In this document: positions 45,842 through 55,561 of the stretch, piece by piece
How the letters are laid out: every line of letters begins with the position of its first letter
Numbering within the stretch: the stretch's first letter is position 1
Assembly: GCF_003426735.1 (NCBI RefSeq)
Contig: NZ_QVON01000005.1
Coordinates: forward strand, 248,001-312,000
Direction: 5' to 3'
Source of the DNA: Arenibacter sp. P308M17
GTDB taxonomy: Bacteria > Bacteroidota > Bacteroidia > Flavobacteriales > Flavobacteriaceae
DNA length: 64,000 nucleotides
Made by a program: the position numbers and the translations under genes
Notes under the pieces: generated by a model
What the model was told of the DNA's origin: nothing
Databases searched by the model: none
The model's input: only the letters and a program-made list of their open reading frames with translations

Positions 45842-47455
45842 TTATTGGAAAATACTATATAGGATTACAATGAGGGCTAAAAGAGCGCCGGCATAAAAGC
45901 GAACGTCCTGTACCCCTTTAAATTTCTTATCGGTAAGAAATTGCCATGGGTTGTCCCATGTATATTGTAATTGCTTTATGGTGGGTTCGGGGGTAAGGTA
46001 ACTAACTATAAAATATACTACGGAACATATGCAAAACAGCCACCATGCCTGCATCATGAAGGGTATTCCCCAGGTATCAGTTATAATACTTGGCTTGCCA
46101 TAGAGAGTTGGGATAAAATCTGCCGCAAAGGCGCTGATTCCAATTATAAAGCCAAAGATCAAAGTTATTAAGGAGGCTTCCTTTGTACCCCGTTTACTAA
46201 ATACTCCAAATAGAAATACTGTGGCAATTGGGGGGGCCAATGCAGCGGCAATCTTATTGATGGCTTCAAAAATGCTATTGAATCTTCCGCCCTGGGTGGA
46301 CCAAGCTATGGCTAAAATCATTACAATTACAGCGACATATTTTCCTATCCGTACTTGTTTTTTATCGGAAAGGGAAGGCTTTATTCTTTTCGCAATGTCA
46401 ATGGCCACTAGGGTGGAACAACTATTTAGGGCCGCGGCAATGGTACTCATTAGTGCAGAAAGAAGAGCTGCTGCAAAAATGCCTTTAATCCCGATTGGAA
46501 GTAATTCACTGATCAATACGGGCAGGGTTTCGTTACTGTTGGTTATTTTGTCCTTAAACAATACATAACCCAACACTCCCGGAAGTACCATGATAAAAAC
46601 AGGTAGTATTTTTAGAAAGCCTGCAAAAATAGGGCCCTTTTGTGCGTCGTCTTCACTTTTGGCAGCCAGTACCCGTTGTACAATAGTCTGGTCTGAACAC
46701 CAGTACCAAAGCCCTAAAATAGGATAGCCCAAGAATATAGCATACCATGATAATCCTGAATTTCCTGCATTATCACCGCTTCTTAGCATGCTGAGCTGGT
46801 CTGGCCTTACACTGTTCTTAAAATCTGTTAAGTTGTTTACGCCAACTTCGGGCAGCGCTTTAATAGCAAAAATGGTCAATATTACAGCGCCAATGATCAG
46901 GACAACCGTTTGAACAGTTTCCGTTATTACCACCGCCCTTAATCCTCCCAAGATGGTGTAAGTGGCGGTGATTACGGAAATGATTACAATGGAAACAAAT
47001 ACATCGATCCCAAAAAAGGACTTGAATACAATTGCCCCGGCATAGAGGCTCATGCCAATATGTACAAATAATGCCCCCAAGATTGCCATAAAGGCAAGGA
47101 AGGATCTGGATGGGGAACTATATCTCTTTTCCAGAAACTCGGGAAGAGTGGAAATTTTGCTCTTAAAATAAAAGGGAGCAAAAATAAGGCCTAAAAGAAT
47201 AAGGACTATAGAGGCCATCCATTCAAAATTGCCCCATACCAGACCATCTTCAAATCCGGAAGCGGCCAGCCCAACTAAATGGATGGTAGAAATATTGCTC
47301 GCGAAGAGTGCGGCACCAATAATTACCCAGTTTAAACTACGTCCGGCCAGGAAGTAGTTGTCCGAGGTCATTTTTTTGCTCCTTGATGAAAAAATGCCCA
47401 GTGCAAGGATTCCAACAAGATATGAAACAATAATTATTAAATCAATATAGTTCAT
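45842..47455 (-). CDS. Sodium/solute symporter (SSS/SGLT family)
   Basis: This is a 537-residue inner-membrane transporter with about 14 helices. Family features are the N-terminal SYLVGILALGIFSSRS, LAGRSLNWVIIGAALFASNIS, the YTILGGLRAVVITETVQTVV helix, and WYWCSDQTIVQRVLAAKS. The family takes up sugars or related compounds with sodium. It is the last gene of the minus-strand operon GH95 - alcohol dehydrogenase - aldo-keto reductase - symporter, with 2 bases before it, so it probably imports the monosaccharide released by the GH95 enzyme, such as L-fucose or L-galactose. The substrate is inferred from context. Confidence 0.94.
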   Translation of the reverse strand: MNYIDLIIIVSYLVGILALGIFSSRSKKMTSDNYFLAGRSLNWVIIGAALFASNISTIHLVGLAASGFEDGLVWGNFEWMASIVLILLGLIFAPFYFKSKISTLPEFLEKRYSSPSRSFLAFMAILGALFVHIGMSLYAGAIVFKSFFGIDVFVSIVIISVITATYTILGGLRAVVITETVQTVVLIIGAVILTIFAIKALPEVGVNNLTDFKNSVRPDQLSMLRSGDNAGNSGLSWYAIFLGYPILGLWYWCSDQTIVQRVLAAKSEDDAQKGPIFAGFLKILPVFIMVLPGVLGYVLFKDKITNSNETLPVLISELLPIGIKGIFAAALLSALMSTIAAALNSCSTLVAIDIAKRIKPSLSDKKQVRIGKYVAVIVMILAIAWSTQGGRFNSIFEAINKIAAALAPPIATVFLFGVFSKRGTKEASLITLIFGFIIGISAFAADFIPTLYGKPSIITDTWGIPFMMQAWWLFCICSVVYFIVSYLTPEPTIKQLQYTWDNPWQFLTDKKFKGVQDVRFYAGALLALIVILYSIFQ

Positions 47456-47457
47456 GG

Positions 47458-48420
47458 TCAGTCATTATATTCTCCAAAATCAAAATCCTTGTTCATAAGT
47501 GGTTCAAGTAACTTTTGAACATTTTTGATCATGTCTGGATCTATCGGTTCTTGATACCAATCTACGTTTTTATTTAAAATACTTTGTTGGGTACAGCTAA
47601 ATAAAGTGGTTGGAATTTCCGGGTTGCTTACGGCAAACTGAATTGCCAATTTTTCAAGGGGTACATTGTTTTCCTTGCAATAATTAATGGTTTTGTGCAC
47701 CACGCACAAATCCTGATGGGTAATGGGATACCAATCAGGGGGTCCCTGATGTGTCAATAATCCACTGGCAAAAGGAGAAGCGCTTACCAGGCCTATATGC
47801 TTGGCATTGATTTTTGGTAATAATTCCAATAGTTGGTTATTGATAAGGGTGTAGTGATTGTGAACGAGGACCGTATCCAAATTATAATTGGGAATTACTT
47901 TTTTAAGTACTTCCATGGAATAGCAGGAGATACCGATCGCTCTAATTTTACCTGCCTTTTTCATATCCCTCAGTGCTTCCAGCCCTTCATTTAGGGCAAT
48001 ATTTAGTTCAATTCCCTTGTTGTATTCAATATCGTGCAAAAATAAGATATCCAAATAATCCGTTTGAAGTCTGTTTAAACTGGCCTCTACCGATTTTGTA
48101 ATGGCGCCATATCTAAAATTTAATTCAGGGGGTAAGGAGGAGGTTTTCCCTGCCTTGGTGGAAAGTATTATTTCCGAACGTTTCAAACCTTTTAGTCCGT
48201 TGCCAAGAATGGTTTCCGAAGTAACCGGGCCATAAACGGAGTTATTCCTGCCATAGGCAGGTGAAGTGTCGAAATAATTTATTCCCCTATCAAAGGCGGC
48301 ATGCACGGTCTTAATGGCTTCATCCTTTTCAACATTATTGAACATACCGCCAATTGCCGAGGCACCAAAACTCAGTTCACTAATCTTTATATTGGTTTTA
48401 CCCAAGGTATTGTATTTCAT
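47458..48420 (-). CDS. Aldo/keto reductase, L-fucose/L-galactose 1-dehydrogenase-like
   Basis: This is a 320-residue (beta/alpha)8 oxidoreductase. The aldo-keto reductase tetrad is visible as Asp and Tyr in NYFDTSPAYGRN, Lys in ILSTKAGK and His in LDILFLHDIEYNKG. The FLHDIEY segment and overall pattern recall L-galactose dehydrogenase and D-threo-aldose 1-dehydrogenase, which oxidise L-fucose or L-galactose to the lactone. It lies between the alcohol dehydrogenase (7 bases) and the symporter (2 bases) in the GH95 operon, which supports such a role. The exact sugar and NAD/NADP preference are not determined. Confidence 0.9.
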   Translation of the reverse strand: MKYNTLGKTNIKISELSFGASAIGGMFNNVEKDEAIKTVHAAFDRGINYFDTSPAYGRNNSVYGPVTSETILGNGLKGLKRSEIILSTKAGKTSSLPPELNFRYGAITKSVEASLNRLQTDYLDILFLHDIEYNKGIELNIALNEGLEALRDMKKAGKIRAIGISCYSMEVLKKVIPNYNLDTVLVHNHYTLINNQLLELLPKINAKHIGLVSASPFASGLLTHQGPPDWYPITHQDLCVVHKTINYCKENNVPLEKLAIQFAVSNPEIPTTLFSCTQQSILNKNVDWYQEPIDPDMIKNVQKLLEPLMNKDFDFGEYND

Positions 48421-48427
48421 GCTGATC

Positions 48428-49465
48428 TTAATTTTCTACAATGATTTTAATATCGTTTAAAGAATTGGAGGCAGTGGTCATCGCTTCCGGAATTTTGTCG
48501 AAAGGAAATCGGTTGGTAATTATTTTGGTCAGGTCAATTTTTTGTTTCTCCAAAAGCGCTATGGCCAATGCATATTCATTATTAAACCGGAAGGAAGATT
48601 GAAAGGTCAGTTCATGTTTCATAAATGTTACAAAAGGAAATGGGGCATTGTCTTGAAGCATGCCCAACTGTAGAATTTTGCTGCCCTTTTTCATAAATTT
48701 GACCATAGTGTTTAAAATAGTTCCAGCACCGGACGCTTCCAATAAAATGTCGTATCCGTTGGGGGCCAAGGCCGTTATTTCTTTTTCAAAACCCGACTCT
48801 TGCGGATTCAGGGCAGCGGTGGCCCCATTTTCCTTGGCTTTTTTCAAGGCGGGAGTTCTAATGTCCGTTATTACTATTGGTTCTGATGTATATAGGCCCG
48901 CGGCCATAAGACATAGCTGGCCAATGGTGCCGGCCCCGGTGACCAGTACCGATTTTCCTTTGAGGTCACCAGCTACGGAAAGCGCATGAAGGACTACCGA
49001 GAGCGGCTCCAACAAGGCGGCCATTTCAAAACTTATAAAATCCTTTAAGGGAATGCAGTTTTCTGCAGGGATCTTAATATATTCTGAAAACCCGCCGTTT
49101 AAATGAGGAAATATACTGGCAGAACCGATATACATCATCTTGGGACAGAGATTTTGTTTTCCCTCCATACAATACCAGCAAGTTTTACATGGACGTGATG
49201 GATTAATACCGACCCTGGTTCCCTTTTTTAGTGTTGGGTTTAAGGGGGATTCCTTTTCTATTATTCCAGCCAGCTCATGGCCTAGTGCAAAGGGTTCTTG
49301 GGGAATGAAATCGCCAATTTTACCATCATTATAATAATGGATGTCCGAACCACAAATACCGACCGATTTTATTCTTACAATAACTTCATCATCGGAAGTA
49401 TCATTGGGATAAGGTATATCGCAATACCTCAGGTCTTTTTTGCCGTACAATAAATAGGATTTCAT
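48428..49465 (-). CDS. Zinc-dependent alcohol/polyol dehydrogenase
   Basis: This is a 345-residue medium-chain dehydrogenase. Catalytic zinc ligands are in GICGSDIHYYNDG and the GHE of ALGHELAG; the structural zinc loop is CKTCWYCMEGKQNLC; the NAD-binding loop is VTGAGTIGQLCLMAA. The pattern is of the sorbitol/L-idonate/L-threonine dehydrogenase group. Its ATG overlaps the GH95 stop by four bases, and the aldo-keto reductase follows. A role in further oxidation of a fucose or L-galactose derivative (for example an aldonate step) is an inference from the operon. Confidence 0.92.
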   Translation of the reverse strand: MKSYLLYGKKDLRYCDIPYPNDTSDDEVIVRIKSVGICGSDIHYYNDGKIGDFIPQEPFALGHELAGIIEKESPLNPTLKKGTRVGINPSRPCKTCWYCMEGKQNLCPKMMYIGSASIFPHLNGGFSEYIKIPAENCIPLKDFISFEMAALLEPLSVVLHALSVAGDLKGKSVLVTGAGTIGQLCLMAAGLYTSEPIVITDIRTPALKKAKENGATAALNPQESGFEKEITALAPNGYDILLEASGAGTILNTMVKFMKKGSKILQLGMLQDNAPFPFVTFMKHELTFQSSFRFNNEYALAIALLEKQKIDLTKIITNRFPFDKIPEAMTTASNSLNDIKIIVEN

Positions 49466-51924
49466 ATTTCTTTGAGCGTATATCTTTTACCTTTAATAGT
49501 CGTGAATTCAATGATATTATGGGGGCGTTTCTTAAAACTGATCAATTTTCCGTCCATGTATATCTTGACCCTGTTGCTGGTTTTTAATCTAAAAGGTACC
49601 CCGGCCTTGGACAGTACTTCCAAAGTCGTTATTTTTTTATTTTCCCAAGTGAAATCAAGTTCAAAGCCTCCCCTGGCGCATACGCCCTTGAATTGCCCCT
49701 CCGGCCATTCGGAAGGAAGTGCGGGGAGCAGGTCTATAAACCCTTCATGGGATTGAAGGAGCATTTCGGTAATTCCTGCCGTTACGCCCAGGGATCCATC
49801 AACTTGTAACGGTTTTCCGCATTTGGCAAAAAGGGAGGAGAAACATTGTTCCTTTAGATAGCCCTTAAAAATGGAATGGGCCCTGTTTCCATCATGTAAA
49901 CGTGCCCAAAGGGACATTTTCCATCCTCTGGAAAAACCCATTCCGCCATCGCCCCGCTGTTCCAATACTTTTTTAACCGGTTCTACAAGTTCAGGAGTCC
50001 GGTCAGCTGAGATTACATTCCCGGGATAAAGGCCGTAAAGATGTGAAAAGTGTCGATGATTTTTCTCCAATTGTTCGTAGTCCTCTGTCCACTCTTGAAG
50101 CATGCCGTCCTTTCCAATTTGAGATGGAGGAAAACGTTTTCGCGCATCCATTACCTTTTTTGCAAATTCACTATCTACCCCTAAAATGGCCGATGCCGAG
50201 CCGTAATAGCTGAAAAGATCCTTTAATATTTGCATGTCCATAGTGGCACCAGCTACAATGGTGGTAAAATAGTACATACCGGTTACCTCGTCATAGAAAT
50301 ACTCATAACCCTTGCCCTTAGGAGGATTTTCCGGCGAATTTGAAGGATTGGTCACCAACCAATCCTTTCCGGGGTATTCAACTAGAAAATCCATGAAAAA
50401 CTCAACGGATCCTTTTATTATGGGGTAGATTTCCTTAAGGTAGGCTTTGTCTTGGGTAAATAAATAATGTTCCCATAAATGAGTGGTCAGCCATGCCCCT
50501 CCCACAGTATAGGTTCCCCATGTAGGGCCGTCCATGGGAGCGGCCACCCGCCAAAGGTCCGTGTTCTGGTGAAAGACCCAGCCTTTTGCGCCATAATGTT
50601 CCTTGGCAACCTCCGTGCCCTGGTCCGTTAATTCCTTTACCATGGTGATCAAGGGTTCAGATAGCTCGGAGAGGTTGGCGGTCTCCACTGGCCAATAATT
50701 CATTTCCGTGTTGATGTTCGTTGTGTACTTGGAATCCCAGGAAGGATTCATATCGTTGTTCCAAATACCTTGAAGGTTTGCGGGCTGGGTACCGGGCCTA
50801 GAAGATGAAATTAAAAGATATCTTCCAAAATTATAACATAATGTAGCCAATTGGGGATCCGGTTCGTCCTGGATTTTGGACAAACGCTGATCCGTTGCCA
50901 AATACGAATTGGCTGTAGTTGGTAGTGTAAGTGCAACTCTGTCAAAATAGGTTTTGTAATCTGCCAAGGCCATTTCCTTAATGTTGGCAAATGTTTTTTG
51001 TTCCATGTTCAACAAGGCTTTTTCCACACGGGCATGCTGATCTGCATCTACGGTTTTATAATCAACGAAATTCGTTGCAGCAACAAAATATAGGGTAACG
51101 GTATCTGCATTCTTTATGCTCATCATAGTGTCTTCAATGCTCATAGATCCCCCCTCCGGCACCGCCTTGATTCGTGCTTCATATTTTAACTTACCTTCTA
51201 TACCCATATAGTCCGCAGATTTCCCTGTCAATTTTAACTGGTTGTCTCCAATGCCGTCCATACGAAAATAGTCGGTGGCATAGTTGGAGTGAGAACCGTT
51301 TCTAACGCCCCTAAGTTGGGCGTTAAAGGAGATGCTGCCAGGTCTGTCGGCGGTAATGCGTAAGGCTATTGTCTGGTCAACGGCAGAGGCAAAGGTTTCC
51401 CGGGTGAAGCTTACCCCCTTGGATTTGTAGGTAACCGTGACTACTCCTGTTTTTAGGTCCAGGGATCTTTTATAATCCTGCACACTGTCCGTATCGAAGA
51501 AAAGATGTAGGTTGGCCATGGATTGATATTTCTGCTGTTCTACGGGATAGCCCATCAGTGCACGTCCAAATAGCTTGTGCGCCTTAAGGGGCTCACCATT
51601 GAAAATGAGTTTCTGTATTTCCGGGAGTTTTTTATAGCCTCCTTTTACTACTGTAGAGTAGGGGCCACCTGTCCAATAGGTTTCCTCGTTGAACTGGATT
51701 TTTTCCTCGTCATGGGCGCCATATACCATGGCTCCCAACCGACCATTCCCAACGGGAAGGGCCTCTTCCCAAACGCTGGCGGGCGTATCGAACCAAAGAA
51801 CGGTACCGGGATCAAAAGTAGTTTGTTTCGTATTGGTATTGCTTCCTACTTTTTCAGGCACCTGTGCATTCAATAAGATTCCGGTAATAAAAATAGCGCA
51901 GGCTAGTACACTTTTTAAATTCAT
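49462..51924 (-). CDS. GH95 alpha-L-fucosidase / alpha-L-galactosidase
   Basis: This 820-residue secreted glycoside hydrolase (signal peptide MNLKSVLACAIFITGILLNAQ) belongs to family GH95. Seen are the N-terminal beta-domain motif WEEALPVGNGRLGAMVYG, NEETYWTGGPYS, and the catalytic (alpha/alpha)6 region with LQGIWNNDMNPSWDSKYTTN, NTEMNYWPVETANL and HLWEHYLFTQDK, ending in a C-terminal beta-sheet. GH95 enzymes remove terminal alpha-1,2-L-fucose or alpha-L-galactose with inversion. It heads the operon with the alcohol dehydrogenase, aldo-keto reductase and symporter. The sugar specificity cannot be decided by eye. Confidence 0.95.
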   Translation of the reverse strand: MNLKSVLACAIFITGILLNAQVPEKVGSNTNTKQTTFDPGTVLWFDTPASVWEEALPVGNGRLGAMVYGAHDEEKIQFNEETYWTGGPYSTVVKGGYKKLPEIQKLIFNGEPLKAHKLFGRALMGYPVEQQKYQSMANLHLFFDTDSVQDYKRSLDLKTGVVTVTYKSKGVSFTRETFASAVDQTIALRITADRPGSISFNAQLRGVRNGSHSNYATDYFRMDGIGDNQLKLTGKSADYMGIEGKLKYEARIKAVPEGGSMSIEDTMMSIKNADTVTLYFVAATNFVDYKTVDADQHARVEKALLNMEQKTFANIKEMALADYKTYFDRVALTLPTTANSYLATDQRLSKIQDEPDPQLATLCYNFGRYLLISSSRPGTQPANLQGIWNNDMNPSWDSKYTTNINTEMNYWPVETANLSELSEPLITMVKELTDQGTEVAKEHYGAKGWVFHQNTDLWRVAAPMDGPTWGTYTVGGAWLTTHLWEHYLFTQDKAYLKEIYPIIKGSVEFFMDFLVEYPGKDWLVTNPSNSPENPPKGKGYEYFYDEVTGMYYFTTIVAGATMDMQILKDLFSYYGSASAILGVDSEFAKKVMDARKRFPPSQIGKDGMLQEWTEDYEQLEKNHRHFSHLYGLYPGNVISADRTPELVEPVKKVLEQRGDGGMGFSRGWKMSLWARLHDGNRAHSIFKGYLKEQCFSSLFAKCGKPLQVDGSLGVTAGITEMLLQSHEGFIDLLPALPSEWPEGQFKGVCARGGFELDFTWENKKITTLEVLSKAGVPFRLKTSNRVKIYMDGKLISFKKRPHNIIEFTTIKGKRYTLKEI

Positions 51925-52330
51925 AGTAGTGATATTTTATATTTTAAAACTAGTGTTGGGTTTCCCTTTGGATATATTCTGTTATTAATTGTTGGTATTT
52001 CCATTATTGTTTAAGATAGTGTCCAGTCAAGCCTAAACCTACGGGTAATTTAAAGTGTCTCTTGAGCCGCTCCTGCGTTGCAAAAATCCTTACGTAGCTA
52101 CGGCTATGCTCGTTTTTTGCGCCTTGGCCCAACTCAAGATACATCATTCCTTACCCGTCATTTAAACGTTGACTAGACACTGGTTTAAAGGTATCATTAA
52201 CCATCTTAACAGGTTTTTTCAATACATGGGCATTCCATGTTTTGGTAGAAAATATTCATTTAATTCATTAAAATACAAATCTTTATATCCGGTATATTCA
52301 AAATTTTGTCGGCCAAGTGGTTCTTGGATG
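51925..52330. other. Intergenic region before the GH95 operon
   Basis: These 406 bases contain the upstream region of the GH95 gene on the left (no clear TAnnTTTG box), the palindromic element E3 listed separately, and about 150 bases after the unknown lipoprotein gene. No gene was recognised. A short plus-strand reading frame overlapping here is without support. Confidence 0.4.
52018..52181 (-). repeat. Long imperfect palindrome E3 with GCATAGC core
   Basis: The outer arms AGTGTCCAGTCAA and TTGACTAGACACT are complements with one change, and the arms match inward through ACGGGTAA and TCTTGAG blocks. On the minus strand the core reads GCATAGCCGTAGCTACG, like E1 and E2. It lies 150 bases downstream of the 541-residue lipoprotein gene, with its core in that gene's direction. 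Confidence 0.78.
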
Positions 52331-53956
52331 CTATTTTTGGCCGGTAACAATTGGTACATATCCAACTTCATAAGGTTTGGGGGGCTTTATAATCAGTGCC
52401 CGGTCTATGGATATCAATTCGCCATTTTTTAGTGGTTCCATATATTCATTATCAATTAACCAATGTGAATGGATCTGTTCAACAAGGGATTGTAGTTTTT
52501 GCTTTTCTTCAGGGGTCCATTCATATTGCTGCAGCGAGGGTTGATCTATAAAGCGATACCAACAATAGGTAACCGTTGACCCATCCGCCAGGGTAGTCGA
52601 TTCTTCTTTGGATGCAGGACCCGGAGTGCTCCAAGCTCCAGTGTTCGGAGAGGTATAGGGCTCACCTTTCTCGGCCAAGCGAAATTCTTGGGACACCAAT
52701 TCCGTGGGAACCAGTGATTCCGGGATAGCCTTTCTGCCCTTTTCGTCTGTTTTAATGAAATATTGGGGGAATTTTCCGGCAACACCAACAGTGGTATTTT
52801 TGTTCCAACTGATTCCAAATTGATTATCCGAAAATATTTCCGCCCTAAGTAGATCATCTATACCACCTAATAGTTCGTCATCTTGTTTAAATTGAGTTTT
52901 TCTAGTACCTAAAATAGGTTGGAATACGCCTGTCTTTCCAAAGGTACCGTTGTGTTTTATCTTTTTGTCCTTCCAATTTTTGAAGGGTTGGTACAAGGTC
53001 TCTTTTGAATACAGCTGTACATCCTGTACCAATATGGTCCTTCCTTCTTCGTCCAACGGGAAGTTTAGGGCGGGAATCTTGGTATATAGCGTGTCCTTTG
53101 AAGTTTTTAGTTCAAACTTGGGCACCGTGTTGATTTCCATGGCACCTGAACCTGCAACCCCCGGCCTGGTGTCGAGCGTGTGTCCTGTAACAATGGGGTA
53201 GTCTTTTGCAATTTTGGTCCATGTTTCTGCCACATAGTAGGCCACAGGACCTTTAAAATTGGTCGCATTAAGAAAAAGGGTCCAACTTTGATCACCTCTG
53301 GGCCCTGAGCCGGATCTGGCCTCCATAAAGGGCAGGACCATCCAGGCATATCCAAGAAATTGGCCATCGGGTTGGCCTTGAAAGGTAATTCCGTCAGGTG
53401 GAATAATAAGTCGATTGCTCAGTTGGGCAATTCCCATTTTATTATCTGCCAAAGGCGTGCTACTATGGAAAAATGGCCATCCTGGAGAGGCTACTTCGTA
53501 ATCATAACATCCGGGAACGCCATTGATACTAAATTTAGGAGAGGAATATCGGAACCTGTTTCCCCTCCAATACCCGATACCTCCTTCTACCGTTTGGAAA
53601 ACGCTGGACCAAGTGGGGCTTCGCTCTTCCCAATCTCTAGCCAAAGACCCTTCCGGGCAGAGCGGAAATGAGACATCGCCATTTTCGGGGATGATCCAGG
53701 TACTGGGCAATCCAATTTGGAAATTGGCCAAGGGTTTGTCTATCAAAGGCCATACGGCGGAATAAAAGCTTACTCCAGCACCATATTCCTTTGGAACCTT
53801 TGGTAAAAAATAACTGATATAGCCTTGTAATCCTTTTGACCCCTCGGTTACTTGGCTAGGGGTTGGGTCATTGATCTGCGTTTTGGGGCCTTTGCCAACG
53901 GAACAAGTGGATAGGGCCAAACAGCATAGTATAGCGGTAATTGTAAACTTGATCAT
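52331..53956 (-). CDS. PUL lipoprotein of unknown family
   Basis: This is a 541-residue lipoprotein (MIKFTITAILCCLALSTCSV, cysteine near residue 18). It was not recognised as any known family. The mature part is rich in aromatic residues and beta-type sequence (GYISYFLPKVPKEYGAGVSF, WSSVFQTVEGGIGYWRGNRF, WSTPGPASKEE), and the C-terminal part has a helical WTPEEKQKLQSLVEQIHSHW. No cellulase, lyase or sulfatase motif was found. It is transcribed with SusD and SusC upstream (112 bases) and the GH95 operon downstream. By position it is probably a surface glycan-binding protein or a new enzyme of this locus. Confidence 0.8.
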   Translation of the reverse strand: MIKFTITAILCCLALSTCSVGKGPKTQINDPTPSQVTEGSKGLQGYISYFLPKVPKEYGAGVSFYSAVWPLIDKPLANFQIGLPSTWIIPENGDVSFPLCPEGSLARDWEERSPTWSSVFQTVEGGIGYWRGNRFRYSSPKFSINGVPGCYDYEVASPGWPFFHSSTPLADNKMGIAQLSNRLIIPPDGITFQGQPDGQFLGYAWMVLPFMEARSGSGPRGDQSWTLFLNATNFKGPVAYYVAETWTKIAKDYPIVTGHTLDTRPGVAGSGAMEINTVPKFELKTSKDTLYTKIPALNFPLDEEGRTILVQDVQLYSKETLYQPFKNWKDKKIKHNGTFGKTGVFQPILGTRKTQFKQDDELLGGIDDLLRAEIFSDNQFGISWNKNTTVGVAGKFPQYFIKTDEKGRKAIPESLVPTELVSQEFRLAEKGEPYTSPNTGAWSTPGPASKEESTTLADGSTVTYCWYRFIDQPSLQQYEWTPEEKQKLQSLVEQIHSHWLIDNEYMEPLKNGELISIDRALIIKPPKPYEVGYVPIVTGQK

Positions 53957-54068
53957 GGGTTTATTTTAAATAGTGCTTATATGTCCAGTAAAAAATAGCG
54001 GCAGAGAATTTGCCGCTATTTCCAACTAACTCTAACTAACAAATAACCAACTTGATTATATCAAATAA

Positions 54069-55544
54069 TTAATTAACGTTGGGACGTTTGTCCCACCACA
54101 GCTGAGTGCCCCAAAAAATATCCTTTTCAACAATATCCCCTGGGAAATTGGTATTCAATGATTTTTCCGAATCGGGATATGCCATTCTGAACGGGGGCCT
54201 ATTGTGTGTGCTGGAATAATTTTGTGAGACATCCAGCATAAGGGGTATATCCGTTCTTCTGGCTTCTGCCCAACCTTCAACACTCTGCTTAAACAAGGAG
54301 ATCCATTTCTGTAGGTATATTTTTTCGAGATTGGACGTAGTTCCACTGTTCCATGCCACTTCGGGCTCGGTAAGATAGGTTTCAATGGCCGTATCGTCTA
54401 CACCATTTTCTTTCATGGACATGGTTATTCCCATTTCATAGGCTTCTTTTGCGTTGCCACTGGGAGCGAGATTGCGCTGATAGGCCTCTGCCTTGATAAA
54501 AAATACCTCTGCTACGTTCATGAAGGGGGAAAATCCATCCGGGTCGTTGCCGAACCTATCTCCAATATGGGATACATTGTTGCCATTGTTCAAGGTATCG
54601 CTTAACTGGTTGGGGCCAAATTTATAGCCCCTATAGTTTCCATACTTGTTTTTGTCAACATAAACCGCCAGTCTTGGGTCGTTATTTTCCACGAGTAATG
54701 AAACCAGGGTATTGTTGGTACGATACTGATCTGTTTTGTTGCCGTTATCCGCACCCATTCTGGCATACCAAGGTTCTAGGTCCGGGGCAGCACCTGGCCA
54801 CCAGAAATAGGCATTGTCGTCATTGGAAGCCATTAACGGATATTTGCCAGGATTGCCAAGTATCTCGGAAATAACTGTTTTTGAACCAGCTTCATCGGCA
54901 GAGGACATCCTAATGGCAACACGTAACCTTGTGGAATTACAGAATTTCCGCCACTTTTGTACATCCCCATTGAGAAGAAAATCTCCAGCTCCTATGGCGC
55001 CCCCGTCCTCACTGAACATGTCTGCCGCAGTTTTTAATTCCGATAGGATTTGGGTATACACCTCTTGTTCGGTATCGTAATTGGGGTATAGAATGTTATT
55101 TTCAAGATTGAACGCTTCCGAGTAGGGAATTTTACCCCACATATCCGTGGCTTTGTGTGCCATATAGCTTTTTAAGGTCAATCCCGCTGCATATAGGTTG
55201 TCGTTGCCTTCTCCCTCTGCCAATTTCATGGTTTCAACAGCATAGGTCATCGAGGAAAACATGGCATCCCATTGACTATTGTTAATATCCACGCGAAATT
55301 CATAATCACCTGCTCCAATGGCAGCCGTAAAACCAGAGAAGGAGCCTGCGTAATAGACATCAAGACGTTCACCGTAAAGAATATTCGAAGAGGTCAATAG
55401 GGCCCTTCCCAGTACATTGGTAGCGGGAACAATCGTTGCATTGTTGGGGCTGGTATTGAGCATTTCAAAGTCATCGGTACAAGCGCCCAACAGGAAAATT
55501 GTAATCACTGACAAATAAAATAGATTTTTAGTTTTGATTTTCAT
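54069..55544 (-). CDS. SusD/RagB-family nutrient-binding lipoprotein
   Basis: This 491-residue outer-membrane lipoprotein (cysteine near residue 22, LLGACTDD) binds glycans at the cell surface and delivers them to its SusC partner, whose gene ends 17 bases upstream. The start DFEMLNTSPNNATIV, helical TPR-like segments (YAVETMKLAEGEGNDNLYAA, MAHKATDMWGKIPYSEAFN) and the C-terminal WAEARRTDIPLM are typical of the SusD-like_2 type. Its length is normal. The ligand is probably the glycan attacked by the GH95 enzyme of this locus, which is inferred. Confidence 0.94.
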   Translation of the reverse strand: MKIKTKNLFYLSVITIFLLGACTDDFEMLNTSPNNATIVPATNVLGRALLTSSNILYGERLDVYYAGSFSGFTAAIGAGDYEFRVDINNSQWDAMFSSMTYAVETMKLAEGEGNDNLYAAGLTLKSYMAHKATDMWGKIPYSEAFNLENNILYPNYDTEQEVYTQILSELKTAADMFSEDGGAIGAGDFLLNGDVQKWRKFCNSTRLRVAIRMSSADEAGSKTVISEILGNPGKYPLMASNDDNAYFWWPGAAPDLEPWYARMGADNGNKTDQYRTNNTLVSLLVENNDPRLAVYVDKNKYGNYRGYKFGPNQLSDTLNNGNNVSHIGDRFGNDPDGFSPFMNVAEVFFIKAEAYQRNLAPSGNAKEAYEMGITMSMKENGVDDTAIETYLTEPEVAWNSGTTSNLEKIYLQKWISLFKQSVEGWAEARRTDIPLMLDVSQNYSSTHNRPPFRMAYPDSEKSLNTNFPGDIVEKDIFWGTQLWWDKRPNVN

Positions 55545-55561
55545 GATACTTTTTTTTATGA

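Noticed and set aside
51577-51988. Plus-strand reading frames opposite the GH95 gene start
   Set aside because: They are antisense to a well-supported gene with family motifs.
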